A stretch of 48,390 bases of DNA from Chersky-299 sp963749535 (GCA_963749535.1 CAVVNF010000001.1:1-48390), one strand, 5' to 3'. Counted from the first letter of the stretch, positions 28,085-36,927 are shown. The notes: generated by a model from the sequence alone, not told the origin. A program made the numbers and translations.

Positions 28085-28381
28085 CATCACGAGAGGGACC
28101 CGGGCGGACCCAGTAGCCCGACCTCCCCCTCAAGTTACTTCGCGCAAGATGGAGACCCCGTAGCGATGCTCGGGCTTTTCGAGTCTTGGGCCTACGCTGT
28201 GACCCATCAAGCCTCTCTGGTTCTACAGTCTCGTTTCGGGGTTTCGGATCCCTTCCGCTGGTGTGTAGGATTTCTTGGAGAGAGGCCCTGTCGCCGGGAC
28301 CGACTCTGGCGCTGGAGCGCGGTATCATCGTACTGAGGCCGAGCGAAGCCAGTCGAACAATCAGTCACCTGGAGGTACGAG

Positions 28382-28996
28382 ATGCGCTCACGTGGGCTTG
28401 TGATTGTCGTGACTTGCGTAGCCGTTTTCGCCGTGTTGGTCGGCGCAACCGCCTGTGGCTCCTCGACGAGCGTTTCGTCGACCACTATGGTCCCGTCTTC
28501 CACCACGGCATCGATGGCCACTACTTCCACCGCCGCGAGCGCGACCACGTCCGACACCGCGGCCTCGACGGGCAGCACGGCCGCCTCCTCTGCTGGGTCC
28601 TCGACAACGCTGGCTCCGGAGCTTCAGCAGTACTTGGACGCGATGAACGCCTTCGGGGACGCCTTCAGCAACGCACCCGACAGCTCGTTCCTGAAGATCA
28701 CGGACCCGACCACGGCAACGTCGGCCGACATGAAGCAGGCGGACGACGCCTCCGCCTTCAGCCACAAAGCCCAGGATCAGCTGCTGGCTATCAAGCCGCC
28801 TGCTCTGGTGGCCGCTCTGCACAGTAAGGTGGTCAGCGCTTTCCAAACTGAGGTCAAAACCATGGACGAGTTCATTGGCGCGCTCAAGAGCAAAGATGCC
28901 GCCAAGATGAAGTCGGCCCACGACGCTCTCGTGCAGCAGGCTGATGAGCTGACAACCCTGCTGAACCAGGTAATGGCGGCTGCCGGGGGTCAGTAG
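28382..28996 (+). CDS. Ser/Thr/Ala-rich lipoprotein (cassette cargo)
   Basis: This 204-residue exported protein has signal peptide MRSRGLVIVVTCVAVFAVLV, a lipobox around GATAC (lipid-modified Cys25), a ~50-residue low-complexity Ser/Thr/Ala linker, then a ~125-residue helical domain (ELQQYLDAMNAFGDAFSN ... MKSAHDALVQQADEL). The linker suggests a stalk that lifts the helical domain off the membrane. No known family could be named. CTGGAGG precedes ATG 28382, and a TATCAT -10-like box lies ~60 bases upstream. Confidence 0.8.
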   Translation: MRSRGLVIVVTCVAVFAVLVGATACGSSTSVSSTTMVPSSTTASMATTSTAASATTSDTAASTGSTAASSAGSSTTLAPELQQYLDAMNAFGDAFSNAPDSSFLKITDPTTATSADMKQADDASAFSHKAQDQLLAIKPPALVAALHSKVVSAFQTEVKTMDEFIGALKSKDAAKMKSAHDALVQQADELTTLLNQVMAAAGGQ

Positions 28997-29132
28997 GATC
29001 GCTGCCGCGGACTTGCGGCAACTACTCCTCGCCGGCCCAAGCCGGCCGCCTATCTACTGTCACGAATCGGCGCACACCGCTGTGGGCGCACTGAAGTACA
29101 CCTTGGGGCCGGAGCCAACCCTGCCGCTAAGT

Positions 29133-30029
29133 TTAGTGACGTGTGGCGGTAACCTCGACCGATTTGCCGCCGCTTCCGACAAGCTTGCCGGCGAAAGTCT
29201 CGCCAGAGATCTGCCCGCTGAGTGTCATCGGAGTGGAGTTACTGCCGACTCCCGCGACCGTGGACGTCGCCGTGCCGGAGGCGGCGACTTGCCCGTCGTC
29301 CGAGACCTTCCCGCTAAGGACGCAGACCACCCTAGTGCCCGCGGCCAACATGGAGTCGAAACCGCCCTTGAAGTTTCCCTCGCTGTCGACGGTGAACTGC
29401 CACGGCACAGTCGCATGATTCTTGCCCGCTGTCCACAGCCAGCTGCCTTTGTAAGTGCCCGCAAACGTGTTCGCGACCGTTGCCTCGGTGGTGATCTCTT
29501 CGGTCGTGGTGGTCTCTTCGGTCGTGGTGGTGGTCTCTTCGGTCGTGGTGGTGATCTCTTCGGTCGTGGTGGTGATCTCTTCGGTCGTGGTGGTCTCTTC
29601 GGTGACCGTCACCTCACTCGTGACGGTCGTGGCCAAATCGGCCTCGGTCACATGCACCTTGGTTGTGGCGGACCAGCCCCACATGCTCGCTGTGACCGTG
29701 TACACTCCCGGCTTTGTCGCCGTAAAGGTCGCGTGGTTTCTTTCATCTCCCTTGAACGACAGTGCTGCGCCGTCCGAGGGCAGTACGGTCCACTTTTCTC
29801 CCGTCCGCTCATCCTCTACGTCAACTTTGTCATTCCCGTGACCTTGAGACCAATCGATCATGGCGGTCAGGTAGACCGGAGTGCCCACAGCGACTGTCTT
29901 GCCCCCGCCGAGCATGCTCATGCCCTCCACTGCACTCCCTTCCCCGCAACCTAAAGGGTCGCAGCCCGTGGCCACAGTCCCCAGCAGAAACACCACGACG
30001 AGGGCAGTCCACTTCGCCATTCCGCGCAT
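29133..30029 (-). CDS. lipoprotein with Thr/Glu repeat stalk (cassette cargo)
   Basis: This 298-residue lipoprotein starts MRGMAKWTALVVVFLLG with a lipobox at VATGC. It has an Ig-like N-terminal domain (VGTPVYLTAMIDWSQG to SMWGWSATTKVHV), a hinge of six TTEE-type repeats (about residues 165-205), and a C-terminal beta domain (GTYKGSWLWTAGKNH to GKSVEVTATRH) resembling small extracellular beta-sandwich modules. GGGAG precedes ATG 30029. It is the only cargo gene in the array on the minus strand. The repeat hinge is encoded by a DNA tandem repeat that can expand or contract in phase. Confidence 0.78.
   Translation of the reverse strand: MRGMAKWTALVVVFLLGTVATGCDPLGCGEGSAVEGMSMLGGGKTVAVGTPVYLTAMIDWSQGHGNDKVDVEDERTGEKWTVLPSDGAALSFKGDERNHATFTATKPGVYTVTASMWGWSATTKVHVTEADLATTVTSEVTVTEETTTTEEITTTTEEITTTTEETTTTTEETTTTEEITTEATVANTFAGTYKGSWLWTAGKNHATVPWQFTVDSEGNFKGGFDSMLAAGTRVVCVLSGKVSDDGQVAASGTATSTVAGVGSNSTPMTLSGQISGETFAGKLVGSGGKSVEVTATRH
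29485..29612 (+). repeat. in-frame tandem repeat coding the Thr/Glu stalk
   Basis: Units of 18-21 bases built on TCTTCGGTCGTGGTGGTG recur about six times. All unit lengths are multiples of three, so changes in copy number keep the lipoprotein in frame and alter only stalk length. Confidence 0.8.
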
Positions 30030-30128
30030 GAGCACTCCCTTCCCCCTGATTCCCAACTCACACGACTCACACACTGTACATGCCGCAGGTTTACCTGTTC
30101 AACTCGCTCCTCACTCCACGGCGCTTTG

Positions 30129-30298
30129 CTGTGCCGTGCAAACGGTACCGGGGGTTCCAATTCCCCCCTCTCCGCCTATTTGCAGGGGTTTTTCGGAGCA
30201 TGACCGGTCCGTGAGACCGGGTTTTCGCGTCTTTTGTGTGAGTTCGGGGGCAATTCGGGGGCAAACTCGTCAACAGCCATTGGATTGAGACGGACAAG
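30129..30298 (+). repeat. tRNA-Ser 3'-half copy 2 plus block
   Basis: A variable-arm-like hairpin GTGCCGT-GCAA-ACGGTAC, T arm GGGGGTTCCAATTCCCCC and acceptor end CTCTCCGCC (ending 30176) are followed by a hairpin with TTTT, GTGAGTT at ~61 bases, two full TTCGGGGGCAA units, AACTCG, and GGATTGAGACGGAC. The variable arm differs in sequence from the resident tRNA but keeps its pairing, so it derives from a different tRNA-Ser gene. Confidence 0.85.
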
Positions 30299-30348
30299 AA
30301 GACACCGAATGACATACCATCGTGGCTGCCGTACGGACGAGTTACCTT

Positions 30349-30418
30349 GGTAAGTCCCCAGGAGTCAGGCTGATCCTCCCGGCACATTTGTGCCCCTGCC
30401 GGACATATACTGTATGAA
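30349..30418 (+). promoter_or_regulatory. dispersed promoter-like element, copy 1 (long form)
   Basis: GGCACA (30381), CCCCTGCCGGACA and a TATACT box (30406-30411) precede the small membrane protein gene at 30448. The upstream 30 bases (TAAGTCCCCAGGAGTCAGG...) are repeated almost exactly before the copy at 45862. In this copy GGCACATTTGTGCC is a perfect palindrome. Confidence 0.6.
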
Positions 30419-30447
30419 CAACGGTGATGTATCGCGGAGGGGGTCTG

Positions 30448-30618
30448 ATGCCCTGGTTGGTAATCGCGGCTGCGGCAGTAATTTATGGATACACCGCGCA
30501 CAGGCGCTGGGTATGGACTGTCGCCGGAGCCTACATCCTCGTTGTGCTCTTGGCATTCCTTCTCTTGGGCTTAGGTCACGGCTCAGCAGGATACACGCTC
30601 ACTCCGCCTTCACCCTAG
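30448..30618 (+). CDS. small two-span membrane protein (cassette cargo)
   Basis: This 56-residue protein is almost entirely two hydrophobic helices (WLVIAAAAVIYGYTAH and TVAGAYILVVLLAFLLLGLG) and ends in a Gly/Pro-rich tail. CGGAGGGGG lies just upstream of ATG 30448, and the dispersed promoter-like element lies ~37 bases further up. The family is not recognised. Confidence 0.6.
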   Translation: MPWLVIAAAAVIYGYTAHRRWVWTVAGAYILVVLLAFLLLGLGHGSAGYTLTPPSP

Positions 30619-30632
30619 TTAGCTCCGGTGAC

Positions 30633-30672
30633 GGCACAATCTCGCCCCTGCCGGACACATAATGGAGTGAAC
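30633..30672 (+). promoter_or_regulatory. dispersed promoter-like element, copy 2
   Basis: GGCACA, CGCCCCTGCCGGACA and CATAATGGAGTGAA lie upstream of the lipoprotein gene at 30756. The CATAAT segment fits a -10 box. Confidence 0.6.
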
Positions 30673-30755
30673 GCGCAGATGAAGGCAGGAGCCTCTAGCG
30701 CCGAGTCTGCGTCAGACAGAGCGAGGGCGGGGCCAAAAGCCAAGGGGGACTGCCA

Positions 30756-32369
30756 GTGAGTCGTAAACTGCGTGTGACGGTGCTGATCGTCTCCGGCATT
30801 GTGGCAGTGTTCGCGGTGCTCGGTCTCATGGGCTGCGTCTCTGGTCTGTCTAGCACCCCCTCGTCCTCCAAGCGGGCGTCGCAGCAGGCGACCACCTCAT
30901 CGGCTCAGCCCGTCACAAACTCATCCGTTGGCACTTCCTCCAGTCTAGCTAGTACCACAACGTCTTCTGCCCGCTCGACCATTCCCGTTGTCTCCCGCTG
31001 GCCCCCGGGAATAGCTGCCGTCGTCGTCCAGGCGTGGGCGGGTTTCAAGGTCATCGATGCGAAGGGCGTGGTCTTCTCAGCGACCGACCCAACCGCCACG
31101 GGCGCGGCTCCCGGTGGAACCGACTCCTCTGGAACCCCTATGAGCGTCGTCGTGAGCTCGAACGGCAAGTACATCGCGTATCGGTTCGGAGCCGGTGATC
31201 TCGTGATTCGCCTCCTTTCCACCGGGGAGATGGTAGGCGAGATGCCGATCGGGTCCAAGGACGATGCCGTGGCGGTCTCCGATGACGGCCGCTTTGTGGC
31301 TCTCGCCGCGAGCGACGCACGACCCGGCGTCAGCTACCCTTACCCTGGACCGGTACAGACAGTCGCCATCGCTGATATCACTCTTCAAAAGCGGACCACT
31401 CCCAGCGCCATCGCCCAAATCGTGACCGAACGACCCCACGGGGACGAAAACCTGGGTAAGGTGTCCTGGCTTCCGAACGACGAGCTATTCCTTTCGGTAA
31501 ATGGGCGGGCACCCAATCCCCAGGCCTATCTGTACAGCCCCGCGAACGACACCGTCACCCCGATACCCGCCTTGGGCGGGCTGATCATGGTCAGTGCTCA
31601 TGGGGAGGTGCTTGCCTATTCGAAGAAGCTCACGCGCTTCAATGTTGTACCCGGAGGCTATACCGATGCGCCCCTTCCCGTCGTGTGGCGAAATGGCGTG
31701 GCTGAACAGATCGTCCCGGCCTTTGCGAGCCCGGGCATGAGTGCCGCGATCAGCCCTGATGGAAGCACCGTCGTCATGACCGTGGACCAGGCGAAGCCCG
31801 CACCCCGTGGCTGGCAGGCCTTTCAAGAAATGAACGGAGAGTGGCGGCCGGTGACCAAGGTGTCGCCGCTTCCGCCGGGCGTAAACTGGCTCGCTCCATC
31901 GGTCGTGAGCCAAGACGGCAGAATGGCCTGGGGGCTCGCGATGCAGGGCTCCCTCGAATACATGGTGTCTTTGGACACGGTAACTGGTCAGTGGACCACA
32001 TACTTCACCGGTCAGGACGAGCTAACCGCCATTATCAACGTCGTGCCTACGGTTACAGGTGAGACCGAGAGCTACAGCGACGTGCGAATCGGGGTGATGA
32101 TCCCGGCCTACATCCTGTACCACGGGCAGCTGTATACAGGCACGGGCCAAGCGGTCGGCACGACAAACCATACGCCCGCCGACTTGTCCCCCATCGGATC
32201 CGGGCTCGAGGCCGGTGACCAGAGGGGTGTCGCCGTACCGGGCTCGGGGCAATACGGCATCTACGCGATCGAAGGCACGAGCCAGGTGAAGGCTATTGCC
32301 GTCAAGTTTCAGGGCACCAGCAGTAATGGCCCCGTCTGGGTCTGGCTGAAGTACGAGAGGAAGAAATAG
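30756..32369 (+). CDS. large lipoprotein with beta-propeller-like domain, paralogue A
   Basis: This 537-residue exported lipoprotein has signal peptide LRVTVLIVSGIVAVFAVLGL with lipobox LMGC, a Ser/Thr linker (about 30-75), then ~450 residues of repeating beta segments such as VVVSSNGKYIAYRFGAGDLV, VAVSDDGRFVALAASD and AAISPDGSTVVMTVD. The recurrent S-x-D/N-G-x-x-V/I-A pattern is that of WD40-like (PD40) or YncE-type propeller blades. It is clearly paralogous to the next gene. GTG 30756 has AAGGGGG upstream. Its function is probably extracellular binding. Confidence 0.75.
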   Translation: MSRKLRVTVLIVSGIVAVFAVLGLMGCVSGLSSTPSSSKRASQQATTSSAQPVTNSSVGTSSSLASTTTSSARSTIPVVSRWPPGIAAVVVQAWAGFKVIDAKGVVFSATDPTATGAAPGGTDSSGTPMSVVVSSNGKYIAYRFGAGDLVIRLLSTGEMVGEMPIGSKDDAVAVSDDGRFVALAASDARPGVSYPYPGPVQTVAIADITLQKRTTPSAIAQIVTERPHGDENLGKVSWLPNDELFLSVNGRAPNPQAYLYSPANDTVTPIPALGGLIMVSAHGEVLAYSKKLTRFNVVPGGYTDAPLPVVWRNGVAEQIVPAFASPGMSAAISPDGSTVVMTVDQAKPAPRGWQAFQEMNGEWRPVTKVSPLPPGVNWLAPSVVSQDGRMAWGLAMQGSLEYMVSLDTVTGQWTTYFTGQDELTAIINVVPTVTGETESYSDVRIGVMIPAYILYHGQLYTGTGQAVGTTNHTPADLSPIGSGLEAGDQRGVAVPGSGQYGIYAIEGTSQVKAIAVKFQGTSSNGPVWVWLKYERKK

Positions 32370-32408
32370 GAGAAGGTCTCGGCGAGCTCGGATGGGCGGC
32401 GAAGTCAA

Positions 32409-32449
32409 GGCACATTCTCGCCCCTGCCGGACATATGATGAAGTGAAGG
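32409..32449 (+). promoter_or_regulatory. dispersed promoter-like element, copy 3
   Basis: GGCACATTCTCGCCCCTGCC then CATATGATGAAGTGAAGGCG lie ~80 bases upstream of the second propeller lipoprotein; TATGAT fits a -10 box. Confidence 0.6.
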
Positions 32450-32529
32450 CGGTTCGATGCAGGTGTGAGCGTGCGAGGCGCTGGCCGCGTCCCATGGACA
32501 AGATCGGCGGCTAGCAGGAGGAGGAGCCC

Positions 32530-33870
32530 ATGTCACGGGAGGTTCTCAGGCAGGTGTCGAGGTTCCGTTGTCTGACCGTCGCTTGCCTTCTCCTTGCCGC
32601 TGCAGTTCTTCTTCTGGCTAGCTGCAGCACCTCATTCACCCCGAGTACTCACGCATCGTCGAGCCCATCCTCGAACCCAGCCCCCACATCATCCACAACA
32701 ACAGACCATTCTCCTGCAACCACGGTGGATGTTATGACCACCTCTCCCTGGGCTGTCTCATCGCCGTCCCCAGAAGCCTCTGAAGCGGCGAGGTCGGCCA
32801 TATCGGATTGGCCTTCGGGTATCGCGATGCTCGTACTCAGCACCGGCTATGAGCTCTACGTGGTGGACCACACCGGCGTCAGATGGAGCCAAGAGATGCA
32901 GACGCCACCCGACCCGAGTGCCAATTCCTTGCCGTTTGACGGGGTGGCAGTGAGCAACAACCAGCAGTTCGTAGCCTACGTCGACCACGCCACGGATATC
33001 GTCGTCCGCTCGGTCAGCGACGGCACTGAAGTCAGTCGTGTCCCGTATCACGCCGAAGGCGAGACCCAACTGCGTTGCCTGTCTTCGGACGGCAACTTTG
33101 TCGCCCTCGCCTCGGTGCCCCCGGATCTGCCTAAGGGCACGACAGGCGACCGGCTGCCTTGGAGGGTCACTATCGTGGACATGCGAAGCGGGCAGGCGAC
33201 CATCGAGCGGCCGCTCGAGGATCTGGTCAAGGAGCGCACGGCCGGTGATCCCAAAACCCAGTTCACGCTGTATTCACTCGATTGGCTGCCGGGACACAAG
33301 CTGCTCGTCAACTATGCCGGGTGGGAGTCCGAGACGTATAGCTATGACCCGGCCACGAAGGCCATGGAAAAAGTCCCCGGCATGGAGCTGGTGTGGGACG
33401 TCAGCGACGGCGGTGCCGTTTACGGTTCGAGCATAGCCACGTCGACCGCTCCGCCAAAGACGGAGATATGGGATGGCCGCACTACGCAGGCGCTCGAACT
33501 CGACCCCGGCTCGGCCTATGCCGAGGGGGGAGCCTTCAATGTGCGCGGGGATGCTCTCGCGGTAGAGGTGATGTCGCCTCAGTATGAGCCCCTGGGCTGG
33601 CAGGTGTTTCGCCTGAGCCAAGGGCGCTGGGAACGCTCAGGCCCGCTCGCGGAGAACTCGTGGATGAAGGCGGCTCCACGTGCGCTGAGCGACGACGGCA
33701 CTCTCGCCTGTACTGCTCTGGAGGGGGGCCTCCAATGGAAAAACGGTCAGCACGCGGCACTTCTCTCCTACGATTTCCAGACAGGCGCGTGGCAGGAGTG
33801 GCTGGGGCCGGAAGGCCTCTTGGTCGACTTCGGCCAGTACCCCTTCGTGGCCATCATCCCGGAGCACTGA
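32530..33870 (+). CDS. large lipoprotein with beta-propeller-like domain, paralogue B
   Basis: This 446-residue lipoprotein has a Leu/Ala-rich signal peptide (VACLLLAAAVLLLASC, lipobox LASC), a Ser/Thr/Pro linker, then propeller-like blades aligned to paralogue A: WPSGIAMLVLSTGYELYVVD matches WPPGIAAVVVQAWAGFKVID, and VAVSNNQQFVAYVDHATDIV matches VVVSSNGKYIAYRFGAGDLV. It is ~90 residues shorter, lacking some C-terminal blades. GGAGGAG precedes ATG 32530. Its stop codon at 33870 directly abuts tRNA copy 3, so the gene ends exactly at the cassette boundary. Confidence 0.75.
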   Translation: MSREVLRQVSRFRCLTVACLLLAAAVLLLASCSTSFTPSTHASSSPSSNPAPTSSTTTDHSPATTVDVMTTSPWAVSSPSPEASEAARSAISDWPSGIAMLVLSTGYELYVVDHTGVRWSQEMQTPPDPSANSLPFDGVAVSNNQQFVAYVDHATDIVVRSVSDGTEVSRVPYHAEGETQLRCLSSDGNFVALASVPPDLPKGTTGDRLPWRVTIVDMRSGQATIERPLEDLVKERTAGDPKTQFTLYSLDWLPGHKLLVNYAGWESETYSYDPATKAMEKVPGMELVWDVSDGGAVYGSSIATSTAPPKTEIWDGRTTQALELDPGSAYAEGGAFNVRGDALAVEVMSPQYEPLGWQVFRLSQGRWERSGPLAENSWMKAAPRALSDDGTLACTALEGGLQWKNGQHAALLSYDFQTGAWQEWLGPEGLLVDFGQYPFVAIIPEH

Positions 33871-34037
33871 GCTGTGCCGCGCAAGCGGTACCGGGGGTTC
33901 GAATCCCCCTCTCCGCCTTGGAAAGCCAAGAATCATTGGTCGCAGCCCGGTCCTTGGGCTGGGTTTTCGCGTCTTTTGGGCGAGTTCGGGAGCAAGTCGG
34001 GGGCAAACTCGACAGCAGGAAATGGACCGAGACGGAC
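33871..34037 (+). repeat. tRNA-Ser 3'-half copy 3 plus block
   Basis: A variable arm GTGCCGC-GCAA-GCGGTAC, T arm and acceptor end (ending 33917) are followed by TTGGAAAGCCAAGAA, a hairpin in which AGCCC pairs with GGGCT (a compensated change relative to copy 0), then GCGAGTT at 63 bases, TTCGGGAGCAA and GTCGGGGGCAA, AACTCG, and GGACCGAGACGGAC. Confidence 0.88.
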
Positions 34038-34219
34038 GAAAAGTCACCGGATAACGGATCCGCTTGACCGCCGGGCTCGCATGGATGCCCGTCAAGTCGA
34101 AAGATCCATGGCAACCGATTCGCCGCCTTCCCGCTCGACACTTTCGCGTTTACGCGCAGCGTCTTCTTTCTCTCGGCGATATCCTTGGGCAGATAACTAA
34201 ACTTTCCACGGGGGTGACG

Positions 34220-34924
34220 ATGAGCACCGAATGCGGATACGACCAACTACTGTCGCTGGTCGAAGGGAGACGAAGCGTGCGCCACTTCCGGCCGGATCCG
34301 ATCCCCGAGGGCTACGTCGAAAAAATGATCCAGATCGCGCGCTGGGCTCCGTCGGGTTTTCACAGCCAGCCGTGGGAGTTCGTGGTGATCAGAGACAAGA
34401 TCGTCAAGGACGAGGTCGCCGCAGCGGTGAGCGCCGGTCCCCCGGCCCCGGCCATGAAAGACGACGCCGATCCCTCCCGGCCCCGACGCAAGCCCGGCTT
34501 TGCCGACGCCCCGGTCTTCATCCTCCTCGCGGGCGATTGGCGAGCCCGTGTCCAGTTTCCCGACAAGGCTCAGCAGGATCGCGAACGCCAGGAAACCGAG
34601 TTCTTCGTGTCCAGTCTGGCAAGCGCCTTCCTCTATCTGCAGCTGGCCGCGGTATCCCTGGGGTTGTCTTCACAATGGGTGAGCAACGCAGCTTGGGGCG
34701 AGTCTGGGCAAGCCGTGCGGAAGATCCTCCGCCTACCGGACTACATCAGGTCGTACGACATGATGGCGGTCGGGTACCCAGCAGAGTCCCCAATCGAGAA
34801 GAAGCTCAGGGAAGTACGGGACATGGTCCACTACGACGCCTGCGGCCCGAAGGATTTCCGCGCGCCGGGGAGACTCGAAGCGGACACTTGTGAGTTCACG
34901 GAGTGGTGCGTGCGAGCCCACTGA
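34220..34924 (+). CDS. nitroreductase-family flavoprotein (cassette cargo)
   Basis: This 234-residue FMN-dependent oxidoreductase has the family phosphate-binding opening EGRRSVRHFRPDPIPEG, WAPSGFHSQPWEFVVI, and the later helix ASAFLYLQLAAVSLGLSS plus MMAVGYPAE. Nitroreductases use NAD(P)H to reduce nitro, quinone or related groups in the cytoplasm. The start is ATG 34220 with GGGGGTGA upstream; the open frame extends to 34064 but lacks a site there. It is alone between tRNA copies 3 and 4. Confidence 0.88.
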   Translation: MSTECGYDQLLSLVEGRRSVRHFRPDPIPEGYVEKMIQIARWAPSGFHSQPWEFVVIRDKIVKDEVAAAVSAGPPAPAMKDDADPSRPRRKPGFADAPVFILLAGDWRARVQFPDKAQQDRERQETEFFVSSLASAFLYLQLAAVSLGLSSQWVSNAAWGESGQAVRKILRLPDYIRSYDMMAVGYPAESPIEKKLREVRDMVHYDACGPKDFRAPGRLEADTCEFTEWCVRAH

Positions 34925-34939
34925 GGGCCACTACAACCA

Positions 34940-35195
34940 TCGTGCCGGACCGGTACCGGCGGTTCGAATCCCCCCTCTCCGCCTTGGAAAGCCGATAATC
35001 GTGTGTCGAGACCCGGCCCGGTGGTCGGGTCTTCGGGTCTCTTGGGCGAGTTCGGGGGCAAGTCGGTGGCAAACTCGACGCCACCCGGTTGACCGAAACG
35101 GACGCAAAGCGACCCGACGACAGAACCTCCCCCGGCTCGTCAGCAACATCGGGTCCCGTGTTCAAATCCAGTGAAGCCCACTCGCCGTTGAGCTC
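34940..35195 (+). repeat. tRNA-Ser 3'-half copy 4 plus long block
   Basis: GTGCCGGACCGGTACC, a T arm GGCGG-TTCGAAT-CCCCC (one change) and the acceptor end (ending 34983) are followed by TTGGAAAGCC, a hairpin ACCCGG...TCGGGT, GCGAGTT at 63 bases, two TCGGGGGCAA-like units, AACTCG and GAAACGGAC. It continues with a further segment (TTCAAATCCAGTGAAGCCCA at ~35161) that is shared only with copy 6. Confidence 0.85.
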
Positions 35196-35326
35196 ATAAG
35201 TGGCGCTCCCCGAAACAACTATCGCGGTTGCCGACATGCCGAATGCCACTACACCACCGGCGGACGCCGATTCGCGCTATTGTGCCCCTAAAAGGGAGCA
35301 CCCCCGCGACCTAAGGAGTTGCGGCC

Positions 35327-35884
35327 ATGTTGCCGGAAGGACCACACGCGAGAAACCGGGCGCGTGGCGTCATGGGGATCGTGACGGTGCTTCTCGTGTT
35401 CGGGGTCCTGATCACGTTCGTGGCGAACGGCTGTGCGCAGCCGAAAGGGCCGTGGGAAACCACGGAGTCGCAGCCGAGCACTACGGCCCATACCCCGCCG
35501 TGGTTTGGTGACACGGTCAGCGCGTGGGGTGTTCAGCTGGGCATAGCGGGTCCAGAGTCGTACGACAACGGTTCGACCACCCTCGTGGTCGGCGACGGCA
35601 ACGAGGTGTTGGTTATGGGCGCTAACATCCACAACACCGGAAGCGAGGACTTCACCTACAGCCTCGCCTGCTGGGAGGGTAGGGATGAGGCCAACCACGT
35701 CTACCACGCGACAGTGCATTTTCCCAACTCGGCCCTGACCGACGGCACCGTTCGGCCCGGCGAGAACGCGAGTGGCTACATCGGTTTTGAACTCCCGAAA
35801 GGGACTTATCTAGCCTCGGTCACGTACCGACCGATCGGTGTTGGCCTGGACCCCACATACGTCACTTGGGAAGGGCGATACTGA
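35327..35884 (+). CDS. DUF4352-like lipoprotein (cassette cargo)
   Basis: This 185-residue protein has a signal/anchor segment (VMGIVTVLLVFGVLITFVANGC, lipobox VANGC), a short Ser/Thr/Pro linker, and an Ig-like domain: WGVQLGIAGPESYDNG, VLVMGANIHNTGSEDF, RPGENASGYIGFELPKG, YVTWEGRY. The pattern of an added N-x-G-x-x-D/E strand followed by G-x-x-x-x-G-x-x-x-F resembles DUF4352 domains of surface lipoproteins. AAGGAG lies about 9 bases before ATG 35327. Confidence 0.75.
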   Translation: MLPEGPHARNRARGVMGIVTVLLVFGVLITFVANGCAQPKGPWETTESQPSTTAHTPPWFGDTVSAWGVQLGIAGPESYDNGSTTLVVGDGNEVLVMGANIHNTGSEDFTYSLACWEGRDEANHVYHATVHFPNSALTDGTVRPGENASGYIGFELPKGTYLASVTYRPIGVGLDPTYVTWEGRY

Positions 35885-35967
35885 TTGTCATCCTCGCGTG
35901 GCAACGCTAGCCGCCCGCTTTCCTACCGAGATCGGCCGGTGTTCGAAGAACGTCCAGTACAGCCCAC

Positions 35968-36011
35968 CGTGCCCGCGCAAGCGGTACCGGGGTTCAAATT
36001 CCCCCTTCGCT
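35968..36011 (+). repeat. tRNA-Ser 3'-half copy 5 (degenerate)
   Basis: The variable arm GTGCCCGC-GCAA-GCGGTACC and T arm CGGGGTTCAAATTCCCCC are present, but the acceptor end is altered (CTTCGCTC) and the TCGGGGGCAA block is not recognisable. A GC hairpin follows. This is the most eroded copy. Confidence 0.75.
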
Positions 36012-36225
36012 CATCTACCGGGCTTTCTTGAGGCGCGGCCTGGTCGAGGAAGCCGGGTCTGCCCTCGTCAGGAGAGCTTCGTCGCGCCGCGCAGCCCGGA
36101 TCGGGATCAAGGCAAGAAGCGTAAGGGAAGAAGTGTGGTCGCGGTTTCGCTGTTTGTTGTCGCCCACCCGAGGGCACAAACAATCTACAGGGTCGGCCGC
36201 AACACGCTGCAGACTGGAGGAAGAC

Positions 36226-36609
36226 ATGACGCTGCTTGAAGGTGCCTGCCGCGAGGTGCTTGAGGAGACCGAGTTTGTAGCCATGGTCACCGTCGGCCCG
36301 CAAGGGCCTCACATCACCGCGACGTGGGGCGACTACGTCCGCAAGCTGGGGTTCGGAGACAATCGCCTCCTCATCCCCGCGGGCTACTATCGCCAGATGG
36401 AGGCGAACCTGGAGCGTAACCACGAGATCCAGCTCCTAGCCGCATCGCGCCGAGTTGAGGGCAAGCTTGGGCCGGGACAGGGCTTCACCTTGAAGGGAAC
36501 TGGCAAGATCGTTGACTCTGGCGAGGAGATGGATCGCGTGAAAGCTCATTTCCCCTGGGCCCGCGGGGCTCTAGTCGTGCAAGTCTCGGAGGCTGTCTCG
36601 CATCTGTGA
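36226..36609 (+). CDS. pyridoxamine 5'-phosphate oxidase-like flavin-binding protein (cassette cargo)
   Basis: This 127-residue split-barrel protein has LEETEFVAMVTVGPQGPHIT, TWGDYVRKLGFGDNRLLIPAG, NLERNHEIQLLAASRRVEG and GFTLKGTGKIVDSGEEMDRV, the order found in FMN/F420-binding PNPOx-like proteins. Such proteins reduce small organic molecules or scavenge flavin in the cytoplasm; the substrate cannot be inferred. CTGGAGG precedes ATG 36226. It is alone between tRNA copies 5 and 6. Confidence 0.82.
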   Translation: MTLLEGACREVLEETEFVAMVTVGPQGPHITATWGDYVRKLGFGDNRLLIPAGYYRQMEANLERNHEIQLLAASRRVEGKLGPGQGFTLKGTGKIVDSGEEMDRVKAHFPWARGALVVQVSEAVSHL

Positions 36610-36618
36610 AGGCGCGAG

Positions 36619-36880
36619 CTGTTGTGCCTCTTTGAGGTACCGGGGGTTCGAATCCCCCCTCTCCGCCTAGAAAAGCCAAGAATCGCGTGTCGAGACCCGG
36701 TCGCTGAGGCCGGGTTTTCGCGTCTCTCGGGCGAGTCCGGCGGCAATTCGGGGGCTAACTCGCGACCAGTGGACGGACCCAGACGTGACCCAGACGTGAC
36801 CCAGACGGACGCCTACGCAGGCCTCCGCCGACGTCAGGCCCCCTTGTTCAAATCCAGTAAGGCCCACTCCCGTTGTCGAG
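36619..36880 (+). repeat. tRNA-Ser 3'-half copy 6 plus long block (distal end of array)
   Basis: From GTTGTGCCTCTTTGAGGTAC to the acceptor end (36667) this copy is identical to the resident tRNA, including the variable arm, so it best represents the original chromosomal 3' end. Then come TAGAAAAGCCAAGAA, a hairpin CCCGG...CCGGG with TTTT, GCGAGTC at 64 bases, altered TCGGGGGCAA units, AACTCG, a GACGTGACCCA tandem, and the TTCAAATCCAGTAAGGCCCA segment shared with copy 4. Confidence 0.88.
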
Positions 36881-36927
36881 ACGACAACGTTCTTCTTGCA
36901 AATAGCCCAGTTGTGATGTCCGGTCGC

